Positions 10,292 through 18,919 of a stretch of DNA of 64,000 nucleotides are shown in pieces. The notes under the pieces were generated by a model. The model did no database searches. It was not told where the DNA came from and worked only from the letters and a program-made list of their open reading frames with translations. Every line of letters begins with the position of its first letter. Positions within the stretch are counted from its first letter, which is position 1. The stretch is from Oceanobacillus damuensis (lineage in GTDB: Bacteria > Bacillota > Bacilli > Bacillales > Amphibacillaceae): positions 36,273 through 100,272 of the forward strand of contig NZ_LQNF01000015.1 of the NCBI RefSeq assembly GCF_001618145.1, given 5' to 3'. The position numbers and the translations under genes are program-made.

Positions 10292-11209
10292 ATGCAATGG
10301 GGTCATATAAAAACACTATTTATTCTCAGTTTCCTCATTTTGAATATTTACCTGCTTATTCAATTTGTGGACAGGCAAAAGGATTCCGATCTGGGAGTGC
10401 TGGATAGTGAGGAACAAAGCTATGAAGAGCTTTTGGCCTCAGAGAATATTTCAATTCCTGATTTGAATCAGGATGTGACGGAAGCAAGTTATATAAATGT
10501 ATCCGATAAAAAATTCACCAGTGAGGAAATGGATCAGCTGAACAGCATGGAAGATCTTGACGCAGCTTTAGTTGAAGATAATTTTATACTTGCTCAATTT
10601 GAAGATCCCTTACTTGTACCGGCAAATGCAAACGCCGCTCGCATAACGGACATTGTAGAGCCATATTTGCTCTATCCTTCAGAATACCAGTATTGGGCTT
10701 GGAATGAAGAGGCAAATATTCTCCTTTTTTTCCAGGTGAAGGATGGCAGCAGGCCAATATATTCCAACCAAAATGCATTACTGCTTTTTTATCTGAATGA
10801 TAAAGATGAAATTACCCACTATACCCAGACAATGCTAGGAGAAGCTGAGCAACAGGGAAATGCAGAAACACTTCTTCCCCCGCTGAATGCAATTGGATCG
10901 CTTTATGATCGTGGTACCCTTACACAGGACGAAAAAGTGACCGAGTTGGAGCTTGGCTATCTTTCCCGTATTGAATCACAGGTGTTTGCACCAACATGGA
11001 GGATTACAATCAATCACGAAGAGAATTACTTTATCAATGCAATCGAAAACCTCACCTATCCGGGTGATGATATGGAATTTTTGGAATCTACCATAACAAA
11101 TTATATGGAAAAGATTGAGGCTTTACCAGAGGAAGAGGAGCTTAAAGAGCCTTTTGAAGCAGTTATAGATCAAAAGTTTGAAGAAGAAAATCGGAGTGAA
11201 ACAGAATGA
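10292..11209 (+). CDS. walI: WalI (YycI), WalK regulatory protein
   Basis: Second membrane-anchored modulator of WalK, acting with WalH. There is one N-terminal helix (about residues 7-23) and an outside domain. ATG 10292 is chosen over the in-frame TTG 10286 because the strong GGAGGGG site ends only one or two bases before the TTG but 7 bases before the ATG. The ATG lies 3 bases after the walH stop. The 305-residue length is slightly above the B. subtilis protein, mainly from an acidic tail (many E near the end). It overlaps walJ by ATGA. Identity rests on operon position and topology. Confidence 0.92.
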   Translation: MQWGHIKTLFILSFLILNIYLLIQFVDRQKDSDLGVLDSEEQSYEELLASENISIPDLNQDVTEASYINVSDKKFTSEEMDQLNSMEDLDAALVEDNFILAQFEDPLLVPANANAARITDIVEPYLLYPSEYQYWAWNEEANILLFFQVKDGSRPIYSNQNALLLFYLNDKDEITHYTQTMLGEAEQQGNAETLLPPLNAIGSLYDRGTLTQDEKVTELELGYLSRIESQVFAPTWRITINHEENYFINAIENLTYPGDDMEFLESTITNYMEKIEALPEEEELKEPFEAVIDQKFEEENRSETE

Positions 11210-11991
11210 CATTGCGTTTTAGTGTATTGGCATCAGGAAGCACTGGAAATGCCTTTTATATCGAATCAAATGAACAGAAGTTTCTTGTGGATGCAGGACT
11301 GAGCGGAAAGCAGATGGATCACCTGTTCAGTAAAGTAAATGTCGACCCAGCCCAATTAACCGGCATTTTGGTCACACATGAGCATAGTGACCATATTAAA
11401 GGTTTGGGGATCATTGCCAGAAAATATAATCTCCCTATCTATGCAAATGAAAAGACTTGGAATGCCATGGAGAAATCCCTGGGAAAACTCTCCCTGGACC
11501 AAAAATTTATTTTTGGGATGGAAGAGGTAAAAACATTTGGCGACATGGATATTGAATCATTTGGTGTATCCCATGACGCCGCAGAGCCGATGTTTTATAC
11601 ATTCCGCCATGATGGAAAGAAAGTGGCTCTTGTAACAGATCTTGGCTATGTATCCGAGCGCATCAAGAAGACCGTGGAAGATGCGGATGCATATATCTTC
11701 GAGGCGAACCATGATGTGGGAATGCTGCGAATGGGGAGATATCCTTGGAGTGTCAAGCGCAGAATACTAGGCGATTCCGGACATGTATCCAATGAAGACG
11801 CAGGCCTTGCCCTGACAGATATTATAAGTAACCGTACGAAGCGAATTTATCTTGCACATTTGAGCCTGGATAACAATATGAAGGACCTTGCACGCATGTC
11901 TGTACAAAATGTCCTTCATGAGAGAGGTATTGAGATAGATTTACAGGATACGGATCCAAAAAACCCTACCGCATTATATGAAGTGGGTTAA
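11206..11991 (+). CDS. walJ: WalJ (YycJ), metallo-beta-lactamase-fold hydrolase
   Basis: Cytosolic metallo-beta-lactamase-fold protein, a probable nuclease-like hydrolase of the wal operon; its loss affects the timing of division and replication in relatives. The metal motif HxHxDH is intact as [10 protein letters not shown] near residue 60, with further ligands in LVTDLG and AHLSLDNN. The length of 261 residues is standard. It overlaps walI by 4 bases and is followed by a short gap before htrA. The biochemical substrate in the cell is not established. Confidence 0.95.
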   Translation: MTLRFSVLASGSTGNAFYIESNEQKFLVDAGLSGKQMDHLFSKVNVDPAQLTGILVTHEHSDHIKGLGIIARKYNLPIYANEKTWNAMEKSLGKLSLDQKFIFGMEEVKTFGDMDIESFGVSHDAAEPMFYTFRHDGKKVALVTDLGYVSERIKKTVEDADAYIFEANHDVGMLRMGRYPWSVKRRILGDSGHVSNEDAGLALTDIISNRTKRIYLAHLSLDNNMKDLARMSVQNVLHERGIEIDLQDTDPKNPTALYEVG

Positions 11992-12085
11992 TTCAACCAG
12001 ATTTTTCTTCCTTGCTTCCGGTGTTTAATATTTTTCGGTTTAAGGTAATACTAATATATATCATATAGCAAGGAGACCTTTAACT

Positions 12086-13282
12086 ATGGGATATTATAGT
12101 GATGATTACAGGAAGACGCGTAAACAGAGAAGACCTTGGTTAATTCCTCTTATTACGGGCGTCGTGCTTGGAGCATTATTAGTACTTATCGTTTTACCGG
12201 AATTATTTAATATGGGTGGGGATACAGCGACACAGGAAGAAAATACGGAAGTGCAAAGCAATACAGATGACCGGTCCATCAATCAAACAATGCAGGTCGA
12301 TGTGTCAACCCAGATCACTGAAGTTGTCGAAGAGGTCACCCCTAGCGTTGTTGGTATAACAAATATCCAGCGGCGTAGTGACTTTTGGCAGCAGCAGGAA
12401 GGGATTGAGGCTGGAACGGGTTCAGGTGTCATTTATAAGGTTGAGGAAGGAACAGCTTTTGTTGTCACGAACCATCACGTAATCGAGGGTGCCGATGTAT
12501 TGGAGGTAGTTTTATCTGATGATACACATTTGGAAGCAGAAATCATTGGAAGTGATTTATTCTCGGACCTTGCAGTATTGAAAATGGACGGATCAAACAT
12601 ACCAAAGGTCATTGAAGTAGGTTCGTCAGCGGATATAAAAGTAGGCGAACCTGCCATTGCCATCGGAAACCCCCTCGGACTTTACCTTTCAAGTACTGTT
12701 ACCCAGGGAGTAATCAGTGGAACAGAGCGTACGATTCCACAGGATTTTAACCAGGATGGCCGTGCGGACTGGCAGGCGGAAGTCATACAGACAGATGCAG
12801 CCATTAATCCCGGTAATAGTGGCGGTGCGCTGATTAATCTTTATGGACAGTTAATTGGTATTAATTCGATGAAAATCAACCAGGAAGCGGTAGAAGGCAT
12901 CGGTTTTGCAATTCCGATAGACTCCGCCATACCGATTATTGAAGAACTGGAGAAAACTGGGGAGGTTGTACGTCCATACTTAGGTGTTGAAATTTATTCC
13001 CTTGATGAAATTCCCCATACGGAGTGGAGCAATACATTAAATCTCCCTGCAGAAGTCGAAGGTGGCGTGTATGTTTGGAATGTCGATCCATTATCACCTG
13101 CAGACAGGGCTGATTTAAAGCGATTGGATGTTATTACCGAATTGGATGGAAATCAGGTTAAGAACATGATTGACCTGCGTAAAATTCTCTATCAGGAAAA
13201 GGAAATCGGTGATGAGGTGGAAATAACGTTTTATAGAGACGGAGAACGAAATGTTACGACGATAACACTCGGAACACAATAA
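12086..13282 (+). CDS. htrA: HtrA/DegP-like membrane-anchored serine protease (YycK/HtrC)
   Basis: Surface quality-control protease facing the outside of the cell. A positively charged N-terminus (KTRKQRRPW) and one transmembrane helix (about 18-40) anchor it. The trypsin-like domain carries histidine in TNHHVIEG (about 130), aspartate in SDLAVLKMD (about 161) and serine in NPGNSGGAL (about 245). A PDZ domain (about 300-395) closes the protein. AAGGAGACC precedes the start. It is the last gene of the wal cluster and has its own terminator. The 94-base gap from walJ could hold an extra promoter. The 398-residue length is typical. Confidence 0.95.
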   Translation: MGYYSDDYRKTRKQRRPWLIPLITGVVLGALLVLIVLPELFNMGGDTATQEENTEVQSNTDDRSINQTMQVDVSTQITEVVEEVTPSVVGITNIQRRSDFWQQQEGIEAGTGSGVIYKVEEGTAFVVTNHHVIEGADVLEVVLSDDTHLEAEIIGSDLFSDLAVLKMDGSNIPKVIEVGSSADIKVGEPAIAIGNPLGLYLSSTVTQGVISGTERTIPQDFNQDGRADWQAEVIQTDAAINPGNSGGALINLYGQLIGINSMKINQEAVEGIGFAIPIDSAIPIIEELEKTGEVVRPYLGVEIYSLDEIPHTEWSNTLNLPAEVEGGVYVWNVDPLSPADRADLKRLDVITELDGNQVKNMIDLRKILYQEKEIGDEVEITFYRDGERNVTTITLGTQ

Positions 13283-13323
13283 GAAGTAAACTCCCTTACA
13301 ATATGGGAGTTTACTTCTTTTGT
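13280..13323 (+). terminator. Strong terminator after htrA
   Basis: 15-bp inverted repeat AAGAAGTAAACTCCC / GGGAGTTTACTTCTT (13280-13294 and 13304-13318) with a following T-run. It starts inside the last codons of htrA. Confidence 0.93.
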
Positions 13324-13339
13324 GTGTACAACGAGAAAT

Positions 13340-13522
13340 TTATCCACAGTTTTTAAAAGTTATGCACAAACCGTGGATAAATATTAAAGGCAAATCCATA
13401 TATGGTATAGAAAATATGTTCTGCAACCAAATAACTGCGAACACTTGTGCATATGTGTACAACTTTGTGGATAAACAAGAGTTATTCAATGAAAAATGCC
13501 CCTTATACACCCTTTATCCACA
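13340..13522. promoter_or_regulatory. DnaA-box cluster downstream of htrA
   Basis: Three exact TTATCCACA 9-mers occur: 13340-13348 (+), 13466-13474 (-) and 13514-13522 (+). There are also one-mismatch copies: TTATGCACA at 13360-13368 (+), TTATCCACG at 13372-13380 (-) and ATATGCACA at 13446-13454 (-). At least six boxes in 185 bases of noncoding DNA is far above chance. In B. subtilis, oriC-proximal DnaA-box clusters that lower initiation frequency are known, including one near yydA (rlmH), which sits beside htrC there. This cluster has a similar genomic context. Seeing the boxes is direct; the role is inferred. Confidence 0.85.
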
Positions 13523-13556
13523 GAAAATATATAAAGCATGTTGATTCTTGTCTATT

Positions 13557-13934
13557 TTAGGCGAGATGATAGCTTCTGACATGCTGCCAAAGGAGAATCA
13601 GTAAAATGATCATTACAATATCCAAACGAGCATTAAAAGCAAAGGAGAGAAAGCCTTCCGTCCACAGCACCGGAATTTTGGTAAAATAAAGTGCTCCCAG
13701 CATAATCAGAATGAGCGGAGGTACAGCAAGCCTCATATACATCCTCCCTGCAATCAGCATTCCACAGGCAAGCTCAACAATTGCGACTAAAAACAAGGTA
13801 AGCTCTGGAAAAGGCAATCCGATGCTTGCGAAAGTCCCCTTAAAATCACCGTCAACCAACTTCAATATACCGGAAATAATAAATACATAGCCTACCGCAT
13901 AGCAAACCCATTTTGTAACATGCATTCCCTTCAA
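13557..13934 (-). CDS. DoxX-like small membrane protein
   Basis: 125-residue integral membrane protein with four hydrophobic helices, of the DoxX/DoxD-like group (quinol- or redox-linked membrane proteins, mostly uncharacterised). The start is TTG at 13934, with GGAGG 7 bases before it on the minus strand; the ATG four codons in is too far from that site. It is a monocistronic minus-strand gene between the DnaA-box cluster and an ABC exporter. No catalytic residues can be named. The family assignment comes from topology and the conserved GDFKGTFASIGLP region and is moderately sure. Confidence 0.7.
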   Translation of the reverse strand: MKGMHVTKWVCYAVGYVFIISGILKLVDGDFKGTFASIGLPFPELTLFLVAIVELACGMLIAGRMYMRLAVPPLILIMLGALYFTKIPVLWTEGFLSFAFNARLDIVMIILLILLWQHVRSYHLA

Positions 13935-14269
13935 TCGATTACCTCCCTAATTTTGCTATTGTTATAACCTATGCGAAAAGAGGGACAATCTTTCTAGAGA
14001 TAAAATAAAATATAAAATCCGACAGCTTCAGAGGAAAAGTGTCTCATCAAAACAAATAAATCGGTCATCCCCATATAGCGAACGCTACAACATCAAAATG
14101 TACTTCTCATACCCCGGCCACCCGAGCAGCTTATTTACCTCACAATTTATATCTTCCCAAACTTCACAAGGCAATAAAAAAATGCCCCTTCTAATAAAAG
14201 CTTCTCTCATTGCCAACTTAACTAATTAACACTATAATTTCCTTAGACTACAAAAGGGAGTGCAATAAG
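13935..14269. other. Intergenic region between the DoxX-like gene and the ABC exporter
   Basis: About 335 bases, AT-rich, with no convincing gene, repeat or strong hairpin. It must hold the divergent promoters of both neighbours; I could not single them out. Confidence 0.4.
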
Positions 14270-15985
14270 TTGATTCGACGATTTTTTTCCTATTATAAGC
14301 CGCATAAGCGGTTATTTATTATTGACTTTACTGCTGCTGTAATCGTTGCAATCCTTGAGCTTGCATTTCCGTTAGCGGTACAATGGTTTATTGATGACCT
14401 CTTGCCGGGGAATGACTGGAATATTATTATGACGGTAGCTGTATTGCTTCTATTCGTTTATATTCTCAGTACCTATCTGCAATATGTCGTGACCTATATC
14501 GGGCACAAGCTTGGGGTGAATATTGAAACCGATATGCGTAAAGACTTGTTCAATCATGTCCAAAAGCAATCATTCCGATTTTTTGATAATACAAAAACAG
14601 GACATGTTATGAGTCGTATAACAAATGATTTGTTTGATCTGGGAGAGCTTGCACATCATGGACCTGAAGACTTTTTCATTTCCATTATGACGTTTACCGG
14701 GGCATTTTTCATTATGTTCACCATCAATCCGACATTGGCATCAGTCATTTTAGTTGCGGTTCCTATCCTCATTTTCCTCATAACATTCGGGAATATAAGG
14801 ATGAACAAATCATGGAAGAAAATGTACGAGAACATCGCCGGGGTAAATGCCAGAATTGAGGACGCCGTCTCTGGAGTACGAGTTGTCCAATCATTTACGA
14901 ATGAGAAATTTGAAATGGAACGCTTTTCAACCGATAATAAGCGCTTTCGAAAAGCAAAAATAGGTGCTTATAAAGTAATGGCGATTGTCCATTCCAATAT
15001 CTATTTGCTGATGCGTCTCATTACACTGATTGTACTGGTTGCAGGGGCATGGTTAACCTTTAATGAAAGAATGTCATATGGGGAGCTTGTCAGCTTTATC
15101 CTGTTTGTAAATGTCCTTACCAATCCAATAAACAAAATTACCGCTTTGCTGGAAATGTATCCAAAAGGTATGGCAGGATTTAAGCGGTTTACGGAACTGA
15201 TGGATGTAGAGCCGGATGTCCAGGATCGCAAGGACGCCATCGATATGCAACACGTTGTCGGTGATATATCCTTCAAGGATGTTACTTTCAGCTATGAATC
15301 GTCCCATGCTCCTGTTCTGAAATCGATCAGTTTCGATATCTATAAAGGTGAAACCGTGGCTTTCGTCGGCCCATCTGGAGCAGGAAAGACAACCATCTCT
15401 TCACTTATACCACGTTTTTATGATGTAGATGACGGCAGTATTGCAATTGATGGAATAGATATCCGCGATATGAAAAAAGAATCGCTGCGCAGCCAGATCG
15501 GTGTTGTTCAGCAGGACGTATTTCTGTTTACAGGGACATTGCGGGAAAATATAGCGTATGGCAAATTAGACGCGACCAATGAAGAAATTGAATTGGCTGC
15601 ACGTCGCGCACATATGGAAGAATTTATTAGAGAGTTACCGGATGGTTATGAAACGCAGGTTGGTGAGCGGGGCCTGAAACTGTCAGGTGGTCAAAAGCAA
15701 CGGATTGCAATTGCCCGTATGTTCTTGAAAAATCCTCCAATTCTAATTTTGGACGAAGCAACTTCAGCACTTGATACAGAAACAGAAATGATTATCCAGC
15801 AGGCACTGAATGAGCTGGCAAAAAACCGGACTACACTCGTCATTGCCCACCGTCTTGCAACAATTAAAAATGCGGATCGGATCATGGTCGTTACCAAAAA
15901 TGGTATTGAAGAAGAAGGCAGCCATGAGGAACTGCTTCAACGTGACGGTATATTTGCCCAATTGCATAACATACAGATGAGTTAG
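14270..15985 (+). CDS. ABC-type exporter, fused membrane and ATPase domains
   Basis: Half-size exporter of the MsbA/BmrA/multidrug type that works as a dimer and moves lipids, drugs or other hydrophobic molecules outward. The N-terminal 320 residues hold six transmembrane helices (ABC_membrane). The ATPase domain has Walker A GPSGAGKTT (about 370), Q-loop VVQQDVF, signature LSGGQKQR (about 475), Walker B ILILDEA and the switch histidine in IAHR. The start is TTG at 14270 with GGGAGTG upstream. The 571-residue length is usual. No partner gene adjoins it; the substrate is unknown. Confidence 0.9.
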   Translation: MIRRFFSYYKPHKRLFIIDFTAAVIVAILELAFPLAVQWFIDDLLPGNDWNIIMTVAVLLLFVYILSTYLQYVVTYIGHKLGVNIETDMRKDLFNHVQKQSFRFFDNTKTGHVMSRITNDLFDLGELAHHGPEDFFISIMTFTGAFFIMFTINPTLASVILVAVPILIFLITFGNIRMNKSWKKMYENIAGVNARIEDAVSGVRVVQSFTNEKFEMERFSTDNKRFRKAKIGAYKVMAIVHSNIYLLMRLITLIVLVAGAWLTFNERMSYGELVSFILFVNVLTNPINKITALLEMYPKGMAGFKRFTELMDVEPDVQDRKDAIDMQHVVGDISFKDVTFSYESSHAPVLKSISFDIYKGETVAFVGPSGAGKTTISSLIPRFYDVDDGSIAIDGIDIRDMKKESLRSQIGVVQQDVFLFTGTLRENIAYGKLDATNEEIELAARRAHMEEFIRELPDGYETQVGERGLKLSGGQKQRIAIARMFLKNPPILILDEATSALDTETEMIIQQALNELAKNRTTLVIAHRLATIKNADRIMVVTKNGIEEEGSHEELLQRDGIFAQLHNIQMS

Positions 15986-16000
15986 CTGGCGTGAGGAGGA

Positions 16001-16081
16001 ATATTTGTTTATCCCTTCTTTGCAGGCAGAGCAGCTTGGCAACCGCCTTAAGGGTGAGGCAAATGAAGCACAGACAAATAT
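16001..16081 (+). ncRNA. Possible structured leader RNA before aroD
   Basis: Nested inverted repeats fill the gap between the ABC gene and aroD. The closing stem is ATATTTGT (16001-16008) with ACAAATAT (16074-16081). An inner stem is CTTCTTTGC (16015-16023) with GCAAATGAAG (16059-16068, one bulge). A further short stem is AGGC (16024-16027) with GCCT (16045-16048), enclosing CTTGGCAACC. The aroD ribosome binding site follows at about 16094-16100. I could match it to no riboswitch class. The pairing is seen; any regulatory role is inference. Confidence 0.4.
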
Positions 16082-16105
16082 CATGTGAAAGCCAGGAGGG
16101 AAGCA

Positions 16106-16873
16106 ATGATGAACCGTACAGTAAAAGTAAAAGATGTAGTAATTGGGGAAGGAATACCAAAAATCTGTGTACCAATCGTCGGAAAAACGATTGAACAATT
16201 AAAGGACGAAGCAGAGTTCCTCAAATCAATTGAATTTGATGTGCTCGAATGGCGTGTCGATTTTTTTGAACAGGTAGAAGAGCTCGAAAGCGTAAAAAAA
16301 GCGCTTTTCGAAATTCGCCAACGATTGCCTGAGACACCGATCATCTTCACCTTTCGCAGTGCCAAGGAAGGTGGGGAAAAGGAAGTCAGCGCCTCCTATT
16401 ATATCGAATTAAACCGTAATATTGTCCAAACAGGCGACGTTGATATGATTGATGTGGAACTATTTAATGATGAAACAGACATAAAAACATTAGTGGAAGC
16501 TGCCCATGCAAATAATGTGTTTGTTATTATTTCCAATCATGATTTTCAAAAGACACCTGCAAAAAACGAAATCGTTTCAAGGCTGCAAAAGGCACAGGAA
16601 CTCGGCGGAGACCTGCCAAAAATTGCTGTGATGCCAACAAATGCAGCTGATGTCCTGGCTTTATTGGATGCAACCCGAATTATGAAAGAAGAACATGCGG
16701 ACCGGCCAATCATTACGATGTCCATGTCCGGAAAAGGTGTCATCAGTCGTTTAGCCGGAGAGGTCTTCGGCTCTGCCTTAACCTTTGGAGCTGCCAAAAA
16801 AGCCTCTGCACCAGGTCAGGTAGGTGTGGAGGAACTACGAAACACACTTGAATTATTACACAAAAGCCTATAG
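16106..16873 (+). CDS. aroD: 3-dehydroquinate dehydratase, type I
   Basis: Cytosolic shikimate-pathway enzyme that dehydrates 3-dehydroquinate to 3-dehydroshikimate through a Schiff base. It is the type I (class I aldolase) form: EWRVDFFE near residue 47, the catalytic histidine in ISNHDFQKTP near 144, and the Schiff-base lysine in LPKIAVMP near 171. SMSGKG and SAPGQV complete the phosphate and substrate loops. AGGAGGG lies 5 bases before ATG 16106 and 8 before ATG 16109, so either may be used; the frame from 16085 has no site. The 255-residue length is normal. No other aro gene is adjacent. Confidence 0.95.
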   Translation: MMNRTVKVKDVVIGEGIPKICVPIVGKTIEQLKDEAEFLKSIEFDVLEWRVDFFEQVEELESVKKALFEIRQRLPETPIIFTFRSAKEGGEKEVSASYYIELNRNIVQTGDVDMIDVELFNDETDIKTLVEAAHANNVFVIISNHDFQKTPAKNEIVSRLQKAQELGGDLPKIAVMPTNAADVLALLDATRIMKEEHADRPIITMSMSGKGVISRLAGEVFGSALTFGAAKKASAPGQVGVEELRNTLELLHKSL

Positions 16874-16883
16874 CTTTCGAAAG

Positions 16884-16892
16884 TTATCCACG
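16884..16892 (+). promoter_or_regulatory. Single DnaA-box-like site after aroD
   Basis: TTATCCACG, one mismatch from the DnaA 9-mer, 11 bases after the aroD stop. It is isolated, about 3.4 kb from the main cluster, so it may be chance or an outlying member. Confidence 0.35.
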
Positions 16893-17018
16893 GATTGTTA
16901 ATAACTTGTTGATATGTTTAGAAAATTAAAACAAGAAATTCAATTTAAAAATCAAAAGCCTAACTATAATCACCTTGGAACTTATCATATTTTGTCGATA
17001 TTTCCCGGGAAATGGCAG

Positions 17019-17048
17019 CCCTCCTCTGGTTTACAGGGGAGGGTTTTG
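17019..17048 (+). terminator. Likely terminator downstream of aroD
   Basis: CCCTCCTCTG / CAGGGGAGGG (17019-17028 and 17034-17043) form a 10-bp stem with one G-U pair and a 5-base loop, followed by TTTTG. It lies about 145 bases after aroD, and the intervening bases hold no gene. Confidence 0.75.
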
Positions 17049-17179
17049 TGCTTCAGCCTTTATTAGATTGGGTCTGTAAAGGGTTTAAGCATTGCTTACG
17101 ATTGTGCAAAAAATCTTGAATCAAAATTTATAATAAAAAATGTTAATTTACGAATCCTATGAAAAAGGAGGAATGACTA

Positions 17180-17521
17180 ATGCGAAATTTACTTCTTGTT
17201 ATAGTTACGATCTTAATAATAATGGCCCCTTATACTGGACCCATACATCTTCACGAAAATGCAAGCGCACAGGAGGAAGGAATTCCCTCCTATGCAAAAT
17301 GGGGGCGGCTTGCAGTAATGGAAACCGAGAAAAGATACCCCGGTGCAAATATAGTTGATTATTTGCATATTGGCAAAGAAGAATTGGAAGAAAGCACAGT
17401 AGAAAAATTTAAGTTGTGGCTTAATGCGGGTGAAAAAGAGTTTGGAGTTCTTATTAATATCGAATTCAAAACGGAAACTGATGAAGTAATTAGAATTACA
17501 TTTGAGGAAACGGATCGATAG
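17180..17521 (+). CDS. Secreted DUF3889-type protein
   Basis: 113-residue exported protein with an N-terminal hydrophobic signal (about residues 1-30, ending near NASAQ) and a small soluble domain starting PSYAKWGRLAVMET. This is the pattern of DUF3889 proteins (B. subtilis YqzG-like), which have no known function. AAAAAGGAGG upstream gives a strong start. It stands alone before a repeat array. The family call is from memory of the conserved start of the domain, so it is moderate. Confidence 0.65.
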   Translation: MRNLLLVIVTILIIMAPYTGPIHLHENASAQEEGIPSYAKWGRLAVMETEKRYPGANIVDYLHIGKEELEESTVEKFKLWLNAGEKEFGVLINIEFKTETDEVIRITFEETDR

Positions 17522-17599
17522 GGATGGGATGTTTATAAATGTGCTATGTACCTGTAAACTTGGGGTAGGGTCAAGTTGTGCGGTTGGGAGAGAAGGAGT

Positions 17600-17960
17600 T
17601 TTAGTCGGTAGAGGCTGCGGGTAACTCGGGAGGGACCAAGTTGGTAGAGCCAGCACGTAACTCGGGCGATAACATGTTCAAGTCGGTAGAGCGACCGCAC
17701 ACTCGGGAGAGAGCGAGCTCAAGCCGGTAGAGTCAGCACGTAACTCGGGAGAGAACGAGTCCAAGCCGGTAGAGTCAGCACATAACTCGGGAGAGAGCGA
17801 TCCCAAGCCGGTAGAGCCACCGCCTAACTCGGGAGAGAGCGATCCCAATCCGGTAGAACCACCGCACCACTCGGGAGAGAACAAGTCCCAGTCGGTAGAA
17901 CCAGCACATAACCTGGGAGATACCAAGCTCCGTTCGGTACAGCAAAAATCAGTCCGAATG
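17600..17960. repeat. 42-bp tandem repeat array
   Basis: About nine degenerate units of mostly 42 bp. The anchor GGTAGA/GGTACA recurs at 17607, 17643, 17685, 17726, 17768, 17810, 17852, 17894 and 17936; the last six are exactly 42 apart, with one 36-bp and one 41-bp step earlier. Each unit also has ACTCGGGAGAGA. The unit is a multiple of three, and on the minus strand (17678-18007) it reads as a 14-residue repeat with SPEL and GGSTGL. That frame has no ribosome binding site. The flanks to 17522 and 18081 hold no gene. Confidence 0.9.
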
Positions 17961-18081
17961 AGCCGCTGCAACCCAACAGAGCCCCCACAGAAAATCCCGA
18001 CTTCCATCTAGGATCCAGACACCAATGAACAACTAATCAGAGCTTAATAAAACCATCCTCTTTAAACAGCCACTCACTAGA

Positions 18082-18627
18082 CTAAAACCTATACCACTCA
18101 CTGGCCAACATGCCGTAGATGACGTGGTCCACATAATGGTCATAGAGCCATTCGGCATGCCTGATTTTCCCTTCCTCTGTGAATCCTAATCTTTCGGCAA
18201 TTGCACGGCTCTTTTTGTTTTCATATGCAGCTCGTATATCAACTCGGTTAAGTTCCAGGGTACTGAAGGCATAGTCTGTCAATGCCCGGGCTGCACTTGT
18301 CACGATGCCGTGCCCTTGATAATCGGGAGAAAGCCAGTATCCGATATAGCCGATCCTGTTAGCCCAGTCTATACTGTTAAAGCTGATAAGTCCGACCAGT
18401 TTTCCTTTGAAATAAATCCCTGCAGTAAGTGCTCTCTTGGATTCAGCGCTTTTTAACGTTTGATCAATAAAAGCCAGGGTGTCTTCAGGCTTTCGAGTTG
18501 AATCTACCCATGGAAGCCATTCGCGAAGGTATTCCCTTGCATAATCCGTTAATTGAAATAAATCATTTGCATCCTGTAATTTCAGCTGCCTCAATACAAT
18601 ATTTTCATCAACTTCAAAAATAAACAT
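18082..18627 (-). CDS. GNAT acetyltransferase, RimJ/RimL-like
   Basis: 181-residue cytosolic acetyltransferase of the GNAT superfamily that uses acetyl-CoA. The RimJ/RimL-type fold is shown by RQLKLQDANDLFQL at the N-terminus, the acetyl-CoA motif region WLSPDYQGHGIVTSAARALTDY and the C-terminal RLGFTEEGKIR. The acceptor may be a ribosomal protein N-terminus or a small metabolite; it cannot be told. The ATG at 18627 has GGTGAGGAT before it on the minus strand. The gene is monocistronic. Confidence 0.85.
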   Translation of the reverse strand: MFIFEVDENIVLRQLKLQDANDLFQLTDYAREYLREWLPWVDSTRKPEDTLAFIDQTLKSAESKRALTAGIYFKGKLVGLISFNSIDWANRIGYIGYWLSPDYQGHGIVTSAARALTDYAFSTLELNRVDIRAAYENKKSRAIAERLGFTEEGKIRHAEWLYDHYVDHVIYGMLASEWYRF

Positions 18628-18919
18628 ATCCTCACCCGCTTCAAGGTCATTTTATATTCTAAAAGTAATCATATCACATAAACATAAAAATATTTTGTCT
18701 TTATTTCACCTTTATTGACAGCTGTTTTCGACGGTATGTGAGAAGGGAATAATAGAATACGCTTCTATAAACGCGGGAAGTAAATTTTAGGTCGCAGCAT
18801 TTTTTGGAAAATTAATATCAATTTTGCACCATAATGGTTTATTATGGAGTTATGTTTGTATTAAAATGTAACTATTAAATTGATTGCAGTAGTTGAATGC
18901 ATAAAAGGAAGGTTCATAT

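Noticed and set aside
13320..13544. 74-codon ORF over the DnaA-box cluster
   Set aside because: No ribosome binding site; the sequence is explained by the DnaA boxes.
17600..17960. CRISPR array
   Set aside because: Units are contiguous degenerate 42-mers with no unique spacers, and no cas genes are near.
17678..18007. Minus-strand ORF with 14-residue repeats as a real protein
   Set aside because: No start signal, and the frame is explained by a 42-bp tandem repeat free of stops.
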